From Zonotrichia leucophrys gambelii (lineage: Eukaryota > Chordata > Aves > Passeriformes > Passerellidae), in the NCBI RefSeq assembly GCF_028769735.1, contig NC_088169.1:43553229-43617228 (forward strand): a stretch of DNA of 64,000 bases. Reading direction: 5' to 3'. The notes under the pieces were generated by a model that had not been told where the DNA came from, made no database searches, and saw nothing but the letters and a program-made list of their open reading frames with translations. Positions 34,616 to 48,562 of the stretch are shown one piece after another (within the stretch, counting starts at the first letter, position 1; every line of letters starts with the position of its first letter). Both the position numbers and the translations under genes were made by a program.

Positions 34616-36191
34616 ACTTATTCCTATCATGAGGATTTTTCATTTTTTTTTTCACCTGACATTTTGCTGCATGGTTGGTTCCAAGTGCATAAATTAATTG
34701 GCTTTCTGTACATGAGCCATAATCATGGGTCATTTAGGAAGCATGGAAAAAAGAAGTAGCATTGTAAGAGTCATTGTGGATCAACTGAAAATATGGGGCT
34801 TAGGAAACTTCCATCTACATGAGAAAAGATGACACGCACACATATTTTTTTTGGAAAAACACACCATACCATAAACCATTCCACTGAGCAGACAGAGGTC
34901 TGTGAACACTCATATTACAGTCATATGTCTTTATAGATAGCACATACAAAAAAAAAGATTCAGAGGAATAATGAAAAAAGGGCAAAAAAAATCAATAGTT
35001 TTTTTTCTATTTCAAGGAGAATGTTCCCTGCTTCTTGGGCTTTACTGGTTTTAGCTTTTCTAAATCCACAATAAATGATAACACAACTTTAAAATTGCAA
35101 AGTTCTGGCTTTATTCTGTCTTTTATCTGTTAATACAGTTTATGCATCATTTATAACTTCTTGTTACTATCTCAACAAATCAATAATTTTCAATAATAAA
35201 TAAGTAAACAAGTACTGCTGTATGGCTTAGTTAATATGGGCAGGTAACACAACAATGCATCTGTATTCTCTCTAAACAGTGTACTAGGATGGGGGAAAAA
35301 TAAAGTGAATAATATTTTATATGAACAATAACATTGTAATTTGTAGTATCAAAATAATGAGACAATTAATGCCCAAACATTATTTTTTCAAAATTTAAAG
35401 CAGGATTAATTTCATCTTACTAAGCCATACAGAAGTCAAACACTTCACCTACCCCATCTATTTGGATAATCAGTGGATAATCAGACAGGCACCTCCTCAT
35501 ATTTCAGCCCTGAGGCAAATATAAGGTTACTGATTAATTAAAAAGATGCTTTAACTGCGCAAGCCAGAGTTCCCACTGACACAATTCATTCTGATTATGA
35601 CAACCATCCACCTTAGGATGGGATAAGTTGAACTCTGGAATTCCCTTCCTTTATGAACTAGCCTGAGCCTATATGAGGCAGCTGAATAGACCCTCTTTTA
35701 GCTACTTTATAGTGACTAAAATTAGAGAAGATTAATCCCACTCTTAGGAGTCTGCAAATTCAATTCGGTTCAGTTCTAGGGGGATTTAGTACTGAGTTTG
35801 CCTAGTTCATAGGTCTTCAGTTGCCACAAAGATAATTTCTATTAATTAAAATACTGAGGGAGGGGAGAGGAGACAAAAAAGGGAGCAATATTTTACAGAG
35901 TTCTTTACTCTTTAGGAACCTTTGTTGAATACCTTTATATCTACCAGCAATATATTCGTTTTTAACGTCACTAAATATGTGTTGCTTGATACACAGGTCT
36001 GTTACCATCCACTTAAGAATTTAATAACACCCATTTTCCATTCTTACAGTAGGGATGCAACACACTGCTATTTCAATACATTTTTTCCTAAAGAATAATC
36101 TACCATACTGACATGAATTTTTAAAATTTATTCCATAGAAATAGATATACTCCCATAGAATAGTTCCCATAGAACAGCAATACTGCAGTGA

Positions 36192-36236
36192 AATACTTTG
36201 CTGACTTTAAGTCAGCAATACTTTGCTGACTTTAAG
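36192..36236. repeat. 20-bp direct repeat with embedded palindrome
   Basis: AATACTTTGCTGACTTTAAG occurs at 36192-36211 and again at 36217-36236. The junction creates a perfect palindrome, GCTGACTT-T-AAGTCAGC, at 36200-36216. Confidence 0.95.
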
Positions 36237-39200
36237 ATACTTTTACTAGCAAACTACTATTTCCACTGAAGTCTCACTTGAAACAACTCTCCAAAAATCC
36301 ACCTAAAATAAAGTATTCTAAATATCTGGATCTCCATAGACATTAAGATCCCAGATTTTTTTTTTCTGGCTCTGGCTGCAAGACCACCTAATTTCCTGAA
36401 TTTCTGATAAAATCCAGGTATGCAGCGATTCCAATTTCCAGAAAGAAAAGTCAATTTTCCTAAGAAGGTCTACAATCAAAACATCTAGGAGAGCAAGATG
36501 TGAAAGTAGGAATCCAGTGATTATTAAATAATAACACTTCAATTTTTAAGAATGCTTGTATACGAAGTTGAGCCAGCTCTACAGAGGGATTTCTAAGCAG
36601 CATCCAAGCAGGCTGGAGGTAAATAAAAACCTTTTTGTACACTGATGTTCTCTGATCTTTCTCACTTAGCTAGGATCTGAAGAGAAGTCTGAGTTTTACC
36701 AGGACTTGGGCCAGCAGAGACTTCTCCCTTCAGTGGAAGATGGAGAAAACAGCTCACCCTATTCTTCAGAGTATATCCTTTTCCAATATGCACACCTATC
36801 TAACCTTAGGAAGATTATTTATTATTTAAAAGCCTAAGTCCTAAAAAAATTCTGAGAGTTACTTTAGACCATCAGTTAAAAATAACACAGAACATAATAT
36901 ATTGTTAATATGTACATGGCACAAGGTTGTGGCATCCATCTGTGTCCCAAAGTGGCTTCCAGTACAGCACGGGACAGAATAAACAGCCTAGTTCCGCTAA
37001 TGCTCTACACATAATAGTTTTCACACCAGAAGAGAAATAACCCAGTAACAGTTTCTAAGTTCCTCTGAGAAAAACAATGTGTGGGATCACCTATTTCTCT
37101 TTTATGACATAATCAGTTGCTGATGTTTGATATCAAAGGCCAGAAGGGAGACTGAGTCTAGAATCTCATACTGGTTATAGTGATAAGAAGTCATTGTTTA
37201 TTGATGTTACTGGCCCTTGATCTTTTTTGTTGTGTTGTACTACATCTGATCCTTGACTGTGAAACATACAGGAAATTCATTCATGTTGTGCATTTCTGGA
37301 ACTCAGTGATTATTTCTTCACAGGAAGGAAAAACCTGAGCTAGTCTGAGAGATCCTGGATCAAATGCTGACAAAAAAAACCAGACTGCATTTTCAAATAA
37401 TGTGTTAAGTACACTTATCTGAAGGAAATCAATTATTTGGCTGAACAGTGAGAACAGTTTTGTTCTATTATTTAGAAAGCAGGAAAGAATTCTACTTTGG
37501 AGAAGAGAGTGTGAAAAGTTTTCAAAGCTACTTGAGTTGCAGCTTATATTTTCATGCTGAATGCATTAAAATTATTAAATAAACGTATCTAATTCCTTCA
37601 GGTAGAAAGCAAGTGCAGCTGGATTTTTTATACTCTGTTCAGTGTTATTAGTACACAAAATAAGACTATCAGTTCCTTGGAACCCTCCAAGAAAAGCCAG
37701 GGCTATTACAGTATTTTGTGCTGAGATCAATCTAGCACACACTGTGAGAACCAGAATCCAAGAGATTTTGGCATGGGGACCTCTAATTTTTGCATGCCAC
37801 CACCACAGTTAATTTTAAAAGTGAAACATGAGAAATTGAAGTGCTCCTACATATTTATGGAAGTACACTTTTTGAGCACCTTTGGGAATTTAGAAACTGC
37901 AGGACCTGTAGAGTTAGGTACCAGCTAAATGGCATGTTTTCAGATTACAGTTTTGAAGGTAGACAGTGAAGTTTTCTACAGCTTCTGGTATTTGCTATCA
38001 AAGCTAAGTCTGTCAATGAGTCATCTAAGAATATTACTGTTCAATAAAATTTGACTACTTCTTGTAATTACATGAAAGGCAGCTGTTAGCTGGACACACA
38101 AAGCCTATTCACTCACTTGTATCAAGAATGTCTGTCAGTTTACAGGTTGATACAGAATATTATGCTTCATCAGTCTGTCACACATCACACTGCAATTTGT
38201 GTGTCAGATCTTAATATAGGAGCCCATTGAAGTTGGTGCTTAACTACCTGTTTGGTGTTTAATTGCTTCTTTAGACTTAGTTTCTTGATCTAATCTTTTA
38301 AAGATGATTTGCAGACTTAGAAGATTTGCTTTCACTGAGTGTCAAGTGCTAAAATCTGAACAAAAAATTCTAGTTTTCTTACTGTGTGATAATAAATAAT
38401 ACAATGTACAAATCACTTGTCAGTCATAGTTACAGCACTAGTGAGCAATTAAATAGTGCTTTGAAATGGTGTATTTAATTGAGTGAACAGGTTAGACTGC
38501 TTATGCTATTTAAAGCTATCCAATCTAAGACCAGATCTACTAGATTTTTTGGACAGGTGTTAACAGCATAGTATTTTGTAAAAAAACTTGCCCAGCTTCT
38601 ACATCATGCAAAAATGGTTCAGTTTCCAAGGAAAAGTCTACTTCAGAGTCGTGTGTGTTTCAGTAACAGAAATACTGGCAGACTCCATATAAAACTAATG
38701 GGTAATATCATCATAAATGCACATTTGATAGGGTATTGTACAGAATCTGTTTCATAGTACTACAATATTGTTAAGCTATAGTGGGACACTGTGTTCTAAG
38801 ATAATAGATGGAAATTTATGTTATGTTATTTAGGACTGAGAGCTGAAGATATGGAAATAGAAGTAAAATAGTTAGTATTTCCCACAATACTGTAGGGTAG
38901 TTTGCATCACTGAATAGTGCTGAGAATCATGAAGACTCAAATTCCAGCATCCCCGAAATTTTGAGATGCTGACTATCTGTGAAGATCTGGGGAAGCCCTG
39001 TAATTCTGTGTGTTAGAAGACATCTCTTAGACCAACAAGTACAAGCATTAACCCAGAACTGCAGTGCCCACCACTAAACCATCCCATTCTTTTGCAATGT
39101 TAGGATAATATACTTGTATAGAAGGAGGCTGAAATGATTGTTTATTACTTGATCAGCATGTTTTATACATCAAGAGACATAAATATTCTATCTACACTTA

Positions 39201-39619
39201 TGACTAAATGAAGACAGGAAATTTGTCTGTAACATCATTAATATTACATCTTTGTTTATATATAAAATGTATGACTTGCTATATGTGACTATCCTGTTTC
39301 CTATTACTGATTGCGTCTTCTATTATCTTCTATAACAATGAGGAAAGAAAGGTGGGAGCTATTGCACCACTGACAAACCAGAAAGACTAAATAGATCAAG
39401 ATAATTCTTACAGACATCTAAGAAACACTGCCTGAAAAATAAAAACAGAGACAATTACAATCTCCAACAAATAAAATATATTTTGGGAAAGTAATATAGT
39501 GAAATGCAGACTATTCATCAATCTCTCTGGGTAGACTGATAATAATTTGTTACACAGAACAGAAAGCAAGAAGACATAGACCTTACAAAAGAAGACAGAT
39601 GGACCCACACACCGAGAAA

Positions 39620-41300
39620 AGTGAGGGCACAAAATGTGAAACAACTAGCAAGAAAGGTGCAAGGTAAACAAAGAAAAAGATCAGTAAGATCATTAACTGC
39701 AAGGGGAAGACAAAGGAAAGCTGGTCCATTACTCAACAGGGAAAAGCCATCAAGTCATGGCACTAAGAAAACTTTACTGTTTAATGCATTTACTGCTTCA
39801 GTCTTTATTAATAGAGTTAGATGTAATCAGCCAGATAATGTAAATAACACAAACATCAATGCATTTAAGATAGAAGAAAGGAAGCAGGTTAGGGAACACA
39901 CCCATTAGTTAGTTGGCTTTAAATCATTCCAAAATTATGAAATTCAGGGAGTACAGAGAATTTGCTGAAGCAATTTCAGAGGTTCTTCAAAACCTCAAGG
40001 ATGATGAATGGGATTCTGTAAGACTGTGAAAAAAAAACAAACAAGCCACCTATCTATCCCTGAAAAATGGAAAGTAGAGAAAGCTGGAAAACTGTATGTA
40101 TGAGTCAGAGTAATACTCATTTCTAGAAAAAAATACTGGAATATGTCAGCAAACTAAAAACTACAAGTGTCAGTAGAAGGGATGATGAGTAAGAGTGAAA
40201 CAATTTTTTAAAGCAAATTCTTATGGGACGCAAAGGGGCAAAACAAGATTTTACTTGTTTAATACAAAAAAGCAAGCTTTAGTGAAGCTTCTGATACATA
40301 ATGATCTCTTAAATTCGCATAAGCTGACTTAAAGTAGTCCAAATTAAGTTACTCTTAATGAACAAAACCAGTTGGCCAGGTATTTCCAGAGAGTTGAAAA
40401 TGGTTCCCTGCTAAGCAATATAGTGAGAGAGGTGAAAATGGTTCCCTAATAAACAAGAATATACATATCTGTGATTCATTGGAATCTACTGTTGGCTGAA
40501 TCAGTATTTTCCTTAGTAAGCACTTTTGGCATAGTTTTAATAAACGTGAAGTTATGAAATACAAAGGTATTGCCAAGCTGAAGCTAACAGTAAGCATTTT
40601 TGCTCACAGAACTAAAATTCAAAATGACCAGAACATATTGGATACATGTTCTGCAAAAACAGAATTAATTTCCCCAAAGAGAAGTGAAAAATACTTCACT
40701 CAGGCAGAAGCAGTCAATGGCACAAGTCTAGACTCTAGAATAACTGCCTACAAGAAATAAAACATCTGGGGGCTTTCATGCATATGAAGTTCAACAGGAG
40801 TCTTCTATGCCGTGCAGGAAAGGAAGAGACTGGACTAGTGCATTAAAAAAAAGAGAACATACCCTGTAAACATGTAAATAATCTTTCTGCTGTAGCTGGC
40901 TTTAAGATGCATTACCCTGCAACATTAAATTTGATTATGGAACTAGAATCCCCAAAATATCTGGATTGTGTAGAAGAAATACAGCAGACTACAACAAAAA
41001 AAAATCATCTGAGATGATGATTTAAATATTACATGTAATGAAACCGACAAGTAATAAAAGTTAAATCCAGCCTAAAACAGGAAAGGCATGATAGAAGGTA
41101 ACTGCAGAGAGGAACAGAAAAAATATTCTTCATGTCTATTGTGGGTAGTGCAAGTAGTAATAGGCTTCAGCTTTGGAAAGGGAGATTAATTCAGGCATGA
41201 CGAAGAGCTTACTAGACATGATGGCTATGATCCAGAACAGATTGCCTTATGAGAGTGCAGAGTAAACCTCAGTGAGATTTTAAAATATAAGTTAAACAAA
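39620..41300 (+). mobile_element. Ancient CR1/L3-clade LINE, decayed ORF2 region
   Basis: Blocks collinear with old amniote CR1/L3-type LINEs can be followed for about 1.6 kb. TTTAATGCATTTACTGCTTCAGTCTTTATTAATAG (39780-39814) corresponds to the start of the reverse-transcriptase region. AAAATACTGGAATATGTCAGC (near 40130) lies within the polymerase domain. AAAATTCAAAATGACCAGAAC (near 40613) and TACTTCACTCAGGCAGAAGCAGTCAATGGCACAA (near 40692) correspond to the segment after the catalytic motif. A block at 41080-41260 corresponds to the C-terminal and 3' region. Frames are broken throughout. Divergence is much greater than for the CR1 copies elsewhere, implying a far older insertion. It lies antisense to GPC5. 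The family comes from remembered alignments, so it needs confirmation. Confidence 0.65.
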
Positions 41301-44029
41301 AGCTATTTAGTTTTGTCCTTTGTGGTTTGCAACCTAAAACATTTTGAGAGATTCTGTCTTGACATTTCCCAGACTTCATTGTTTTCTGAATTCTTGAGCT
41401 GCTTATGATACTTGGTACCATCGTGACAAATGAGGAGAGAAGTTTGGTGCTCCTCAAGATCATGTTAAGATGTGAAAGGAGATGCTGTGAGGAAATGCTG
41501 ACTGCTGGTCACAAAGGTAAGAGATGAAAAGTTGAAGTTGTCAGGTGACCGAGCAAACAGCCCAGCAAATACAGAACCAAAGCTCTACCTGAGCTCAGCT
41601 GTCTGATAGCCAGGATGCCTGATAAACGAACATTTCATCATGGATAATCATATGACAGGGAGGACTTTGGAAGATAGATCGATCAATACTAAAGAGAGGA
41701 AAAAAAAGTCACAAGATCCAAAGGCCAAAAACCCAAGAGAATATGGCAGGTCTGTAGAAAATGAGACAAGAAACACTCAACAGTTACTGGGTTTTTATGA
41801 TGAAAGGTTTTTTCCTACCAGTATATGCCAGAGGAATGTGTGAACTGCCGCTGGATCAGAATTTTCCAGTGAAAACTGCACCACCTACCAAAATACTAAA
41901 AAGCAGTTTTCTGTAATGGAATGAAATATCACCAAATCACAAGGGACTGTGTCAGAATTTTAAAGAAAGAAAAAAAAAGGATTAAATACTTGCTCAGGTG
42001 ACAATGAAGTGATAACATGTTTAAGTACAGGAGTATCAGTTGAGTGAGAGTAACATTCGAGTAAGGAAATGAGAAAGATCTTTTGACTGTTAATGTTTGA
42101 TCCTCTTTCTTACTCATTTCATTTTCACATGAAGATAATTATGAGGGTGATTACTGGGCCATGTTTCACCCAGATGTTTTGCTCCCTCTCCTTAGTGGTT
42201 CTGTATTGCTTACCTATCCCAGAATTTCAGCTGGAGAAACCAAATCTAGAGATGATTTTTGCCCATGTTTGCACCAATGGAGGAGTACAGCAGCTGTGAG
42301 CAACAGAGCAGGGCACAGCCGTGGATGCTGGCAGCACAGGGGTCAGGAGGAGCAGAGAGCCCTGCTGAGATCCTGGGGGGAGCAGTCAGCACAGGCAGGA
42401 CATGCACTCGGAGGAACGGGGAAGCCCGTTAAGTGAGTTCACAAGAAATAAGGTCTCGGGACAGAACATACTGTAGGACTCGCTGTGGATAAGGTTTGGG
42501 AGACTGTAGGAGCTGGAGCCTCAGAGGAGATGGAATTTGGGGTGGTCTGAGAGAGGGAATTATAAAGAGTTCTGGGCTTTAGAACTTTAGGCTTTAGAGC
42601 TAGCACAAGAGGCAGACTTACATAAGAATGAACCTCTGCATTGAGAAGTCTTCAAGGTTCTAGTGCAGCTGTGGCAATAGTTCAATTTTGGGCACAAGAG
42701 TTATGATTTGGCACGTGAAAGGCTTTGAGTCAGGACAATAATGAATTTTAAAAACTTCTTTCTCCCTCTAAAAATCTATAACCTGATCTTGAGTGATCAA
42801 CACACAGAGCTTATCCTCAAGTTGGGATAAAACTGCTGTAAATGTTTTTACCTCCTTTCCACATTATTTTTTTTTTTTTACCTTTTTGTGGTTTTTAATA
42901 GGCAATATGATAGCCACACAGAATTCTATATGTCACTCCCAGAAGGATGCCTCAATTTCAAAAGCTTAATAAATGAATTCCTGCAAGACCGTAGGAGTAC
43001 AGCACAACTTTTACATATCACCCAGAAAAGCCAGCGATGGTAAGTACATTTTGCATCAGAAGCTGCTCTGTTTTGCATTCCAACAGCAGCAGCCAGTGCT
43101 CCATCACACATTTGTTACTACAGCATTGGATTGAAAGTTCCCTCATTAACTAATAACATAATGTTGTTTGTCTCACTGTCATTTGGAACCACTGCTCTGC
43201 CGTGCTTAGTGGAATCAGTTGTGTATACAAACAGTTCATTGAAGGGTGGCAACTCCTTTGTGAGGTTAAGAGTTCTACACCTGTCCCTCACTTGTCAGAA
43301 AACACCAAAGCAATTATCAGAATTGTTCATGAAAGCTGCTGCAATATTTAGTTAAATCACTTTACCAGACATATTATATTTATTACTTACAATGCATTTA
43401 AAAATTCCCAACAAGATAATATATTCTCTCATCTACAATTATTGCTCTGTATCAGCCATTTTAAAGGAAATATTTGAATTCACAAAATTGCATTTCTGGA
43501 ACTTTTCCTCAACAGGCAAGTCATTAAGCACCATGAAATTCAAACAGAATTTTCAGTATCATATTTGGGGGAAGGAACTTTCATATTGAAAAATACTTTA
43601 AATAAGTATTCTCCTTTCCTCATATCTCTGTCTCACGCAGTTATGTTCTTGATGCAAAGAGATAACAAGTACACTAACAAGAAATACAACCCAATAAACT
43701 ATTAAGAACATCACTACCTTACTTTTTAAATGCTTCAAATACATCGATTTGCTTCAGAAGTAATGTTCAAAGCATGACAAAATTAGCTCTAAAACAAATC
43801 AATTACTGAAAAAACAGAATATGCATTCACATAAATTTTTTTCAAATTCATGTAATTTGACTGGCAGACAAAACATGCTTGAACATAAAGCCATACACTG
43901 CTAAAAGCATTTACTGTTGCCAAGGATGCCCGTAACAAACTATTCACACTACATCAGTGACTTCAAAGTGCTCCTTAGGACTTCTAAGATGGGGAGTGGG
44001 AAGATGACTGGGATGGTTGCTTAGGAACA
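41301..44029. other. Unannotated intron sequence
   Basis: No gene is recognised. A GC-richer stretch at 42270-42560 is unlike the background, but I cannot assign it to a repeat. A T-homopolymer lies near 42870. Confidence 0.5.
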
Positions 44030-44124
44030 CAGTTTATTGAGAGATCTGGCAATGTTAGATTAACAGTTGAACTAGGTATCTTAAGAGGTCTCCTCCAGCT
44101 CTAACAATTCCAAGATTCTATGAT
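44030..44124 (+). mobile_element. CR1 LINE 3' tail
   Basis: GAGATCTGGCAATGTTAGATTAACAGTTGAACTAGGTATCTTAAGAGGTCTCCTCCAGCTCTAACAATTCCAAGATTCTATGAT follows the CR1 3' terminus, including the ATTCTATGA tail. Only the last 95 bases remain. It is antisense to GPC5. Confidence 0.8.
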
Positions 44125-47100
44125 CAAGGTCAAATTATCATGAACTGGAAAAGAATAATCTCAAAACCTGCAAAATTCCTGAAGAAATTACTCATGCTCC
44201 TAGGAAAAATGATTTGAGTAAGGTTTGTATATGCTAGCTACTCAGATCAAAAATACATGTGAAGAGGGCTCTGGAGACAGAGCCCATACAAATTGCAGGA
44301 ATTCTGCTGACTAAAAGGACTTTGGAGTAGACAATAAAACTTCTTTTATGTTCTCTATCTATCTGTATACACTGAATATTCAGCATGCACACATTAATAG
44401 AGGAATACTGTCAGAAGACCAAATTTGCTTCCAGGGATATATTTCAAAATAATTTTTAAAGTGCAAAGAGCACAAAATTGTATGCATTAAATTAGTTTTT
44501 ATGGTCATCAAAAGAAAAAAAAAACATTATACATATGTATGTGTGTATGTAAGTATATGTATAATAGGATTTAATCCACTGGCATGTCCTTGAGCAACAT
44601 TATTACTTTACAACTGTATGTATGATTCTTTTACCTCTAAATTCTCCTATCACAGCTGCTTTATCAATGTCATGCTTATTCATTTTCTTGCATGGCTGGC
44701 TGCAGAACTCAGAGCAGCCTGATAGAGAACAACTGTGAGAAAATACACATTCACTTCCTTCTTTGCTGCCCAGAGCAAATGAAAGGAATTTTGTCAGATG
44801 AAAATTAATTTAGAATCTGGGCATATATGATTATTTTGAGGAAATATTTTACTATATGTGTCTTTTGAATTATGAGAAACTTCTGTGGTTCTTGAGCTTT
44901 TTTAGCAAGATGGATTTTTTTTACATACTTGGAAAGAAAGCAGATGACTAATGTAATAGAAAAAGAAAATATAATAGATGAAAATTTCTACTTAATTTAA
45001 TGTAATATTGTTATTTTACTCCCTTTCATTCCTCTCAAAGAAACAGCTTTAAAGCAGAACTTTTACAACATCTGAACATATTGCTGTATGCACACTCAGT
45101 GGAAAACAAGTTTATAACACTTATACACTGAACAAATAAACCATCACTCTGAAGGGCATATGAAGGCTTATGATGTCTTTGTATATATGCTGGTTATATC
45201 ACATCTTTCATTTATATGCTATAAATCCTGTCCTTGTGTGAAATTTGTAATGTAGTTTTCTTAATGGGACAACATAAAAGCTTGCAGTTCTTTTCCTGAG
45301 AATAACTTCCCTTTATCTCCAATTAACAGATGGATTTAACATTCCTTGGGCATTGAGAGGGCAGGTGTGTCTAGAAAGTGATGCTCTGTTTGGCTTTCTA
45401 GATTATTTTGGATTGAAATCTTTCTGTATTTCTCTCTTCTGTCTCAACCCACCATTCTCTCTTTTAAATAAAAGTGGTGTTTTGTTTTGTTTTTCTCTTG
45501 CTACTTAGAGGATCATGAATCAGTGCTTCATTCCCAAAAACATTGCTTCATACAACAGAGATGGATAAGCAACATGCCCTGCTTCTTCTGAAGTGGGCAG
45601 CCTGCGGAATGCAGGCTCAGGTCAGAAATGCTGAGATGATCAGGTATAAAATTCAGTTGGTTGATTTTGCATCTCTTCAGCATCTATATTATTGTACATT
45701 ATTTACACTTTAGGTATCTGTTCAGCTCATGTTCTACTATCTTTACAATCTGTGTGAACTAAATATTTTAAGTGTCCAGCAACTACATGGATATGATAAA
45801 AAATGTGTGACCATTCTGAGCACATTTCACAACAATGTGAAAAACCAGAGTCACTTTTTAATCTCATCTTTTCATCAAAGTTTACCAGTTATGGTACAAT
45901 TAATCTAAGGAAAGATGGACATCTTTAGTGTAGGTGTGTATTTCAGATACAAATTATAGATTTTGTTTTTACAGAGGCATCCAATACTGTTCCAGTGGAG
46001 TAAATCTGGACTACGGCTCATTTTTTCCATTGACTATAAAAGGAATGGGAATACTTATAATATAAACATAAAAGATACAATGGATAAACTCTAGATTAAG
46101 TTTCTGAACATGATTTTTTCTATTGCCTACTGTAAGGCAAATTTTCTTGTTAGCACTGGGACACCGGCACTTTAGTGCCTCCAGATGTTGGAAGCCTTAT
46201 AAAATACTTAGTGATGAAATCTGCTACTGTACACAAAGTCTAAAACCTTGCCTGAAGTTTCTTTAACTACAGCATGTCTCATTTTCCAGGGGTTGTTACG
46301 TGCAGAATAAAATTATTTTAGAGGAATTACAAGTTGAATATAATAAAATAATATAACCCAACATACTGATACATTTAAATCTGGGTAAAATATGTAGAAG
46401 GTTAAAAAACAGTTTATGACAGTAAAATAAATTAATTCATTCCAAATGTTACACTAGAGTAGGTTATATATTTCTGCCAGATGTTTCTTTTTACACAAAT
46501 TTTATTGTGCCGCAAAGGGCAATTTGTTTTAATATTTTTTGTGAATAATATTTACTTTGGAAAGCAGTACTTCTCTAGCTCCGCATTCTAATGAGAACAA
46601 TTTCCTTTGATTCATTGGTGTTACCATTCATACGTTGACTCAGTCAAAACACAAATTAGCTGCACACATGCTGCAAGAGTGCGAAAGCAAGAAAATGCTG
46701 ATCAGGGTCCCAATCCTGAAAACTCCTGTTTAACACCATTAACTTAGTGGATTTCTTTGCATTAACTGATTGCATGATTAGGAGCTTTAAAGAGGCAAAA
46801 TTACTAAATAATTTGGTCCACTGGGCAGCTATTTTTTTAAATAAAAATTTAAGCACCTTCATTGTTTAGGTTGTGTCATCATTAGCTGGTTGTTTTTCCA
46901 GGCTATACTATTGTTTCAGCTCTTTTTCTCCAATTCATTCAATATATATTTGTCTCTTACATCTGCTACATATTACTTAGCCAATGCTTCAGACTTAGAA
47001 TCTGAATTCTGCTATAGACAAAATTCAAATAAATATATACAAGTGCTCTAGTATTTTCACCTATATCGCACTCTTTCAAGCTGCTACCAAAACTATAATC

Positions 47101-48120
47101 TAAATTATGTGCTGAAAAGTTGAAAGTAAAAAAAAAGGATTTTGATTAAGAAAATGAAATTATTTAAATTTGGCTTTAGCTTGCAGGGTTTTTACATCTT
47201 CTAGTTACTTTGGGCAACACAGATTTTCTCATGAAAAAATTAAGTCAGTATTAGGTCTAGAAAGACACAGATGTTTAAGCAAGTAAAAGGAAGACTAGTT
47301 TATCGTTCAGTGCAAAAATGGGTCCCTTGAATTTCTATGTGTTTTATGAAGTATCTATCTGAAACAGGGATCACAGGAAATTTATACAGCACATGTATCA
47401 TGCATAAACTTAGAATTGTCAATTTCTTCAATTAGCAAGACAAATAATTTATTTTTTTCCTGCAGAGCAATCTCTATAGGTAAAGTTCAGTAATAAAATT
47501 ACATATTGAAAATACATAACCTTTCATTGAATACTGTAACTTGTCATGTCAATTTTAACAACTTAATTTCTAAAGATTTGCCTTCTGACATTGATTCTAA
47601 AATTAGTGTCCTCTGGCCCCACATCTGAATCATAAAAAAATGTGGCAGAGAACAGATTTTAGTGAACTGTGTATAAGCAGGAATTGAAATGATAGGGAAT
47701 AGATTCTTCAATTTTTCATTTTAAATTACAACAACAAATTACAACAAGCAACAAATAAAACGAGTCTGCTGACTTAATGATGGTTTTTGTACACAGTAGC
47801 TCTGAGTAACATGCAGTAAGTAAGCTGTAATAAGTTAATGAAGCTTAACAGTTTTATAATAAACTCAATAACATTATTATAAATTAGAGTTTTGGTTTCA
47901 CATGGAAATTGAGAATAGCCATTAATCTGAAACTTTTATTAGTTTCTCTGGGTTATTTTAGAATAAAAAAATCACTCACATAGCTCTGAAACAATCAGCT
48001 TACTTACTACATTAAAAAAAGGAGATCTATTTACCATAAATTATATTTTTTCATTTGTTAACAGGAATATTATTAAGTTCATTAAAAATGTTTGTTTTTA
48101 TGGACCACTGGGGAAAAAAA
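44125..48120. other. Unannotated intron sequence
   Basis: No gene or clear interspersed repeat is recognised. A short ATGT/GTAT-rich low-complexity run lies at 44526-44562. Confidence 0.55.
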
Positions 48121-48562
48121 TCATAGAATCAAAATTTCAGTTGGAAAGGGGCCTTAGGATCTTTGAGTCCAACCATTCACATAGCACTGTCATGTCCCTG
48201 AATATCACATCTACAAGTCTTCTAAACACTAACACGGATGGTGATTCTACCTCTTCCCGGGGCAGTGTCTTCCACTGTTTAACAGCCCTTTCCATGCAGA
48301 AATTTTTTCCTGATATCCAATTTAAACCTCCTCTCATGCAATTTGAAGCCCTTTTCTCTCCTTCTATAATTTCTTGCTTGGAAGAAGAGGCCAATGCCCA
48401 TCTGGCTACAGCCTCCTTTCAGATTGTTGTAGAGAGTAATAAAGTCTTCCAGCTGACTACTTCTCTTCAGGCTGAACAACTCAACCTCCTTCAGCTGCTC
48501 TTCACAGGCCTTGTGCTCCAGACCCTTCACCACTTCCACTGCCTTTCTCTGGACTTGCTCCA
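48121..48562 (-). mobile_element. CR1 LINE, 3' half of a copy split by an LTR
   Basis: Reading on the plus strand this is the reverse complement of a CR1 end: TCATAGAATCAAAATTTCAGTTGGAAAGGGGCC, then ACCTCTTCCCGGGGCAGTGTCTTCCACTG, then CTCTTCAGGCTGAACAACTCAACCTCC. It continues to TGGACTTGCTCCA, where the LTR interrupts it. The CR1 text resumes at 49239 with GCACCTCAAAGTC, exactly as in an uninterrupted CR1. The 3' terminus is at 48121. Confidence 0.93.
48558..48562. repeat. Target-site duplication, left copy (CTCCA)
   Basis: The last five CR1 bases before the LTR are repeated exactly at 49234-49238. Confidence 0.85.

Larger units (their letters stand above)
32784..39619. other. Unannotated intron sequence with small duplications
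   Basis: No gene is recognised. Two small local duplications (34549-34615 and 36192-36236) are listed separately. The remaining sequence is AT-rich, and its open frames are short and without family resemblance. Confidence 0.55.
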
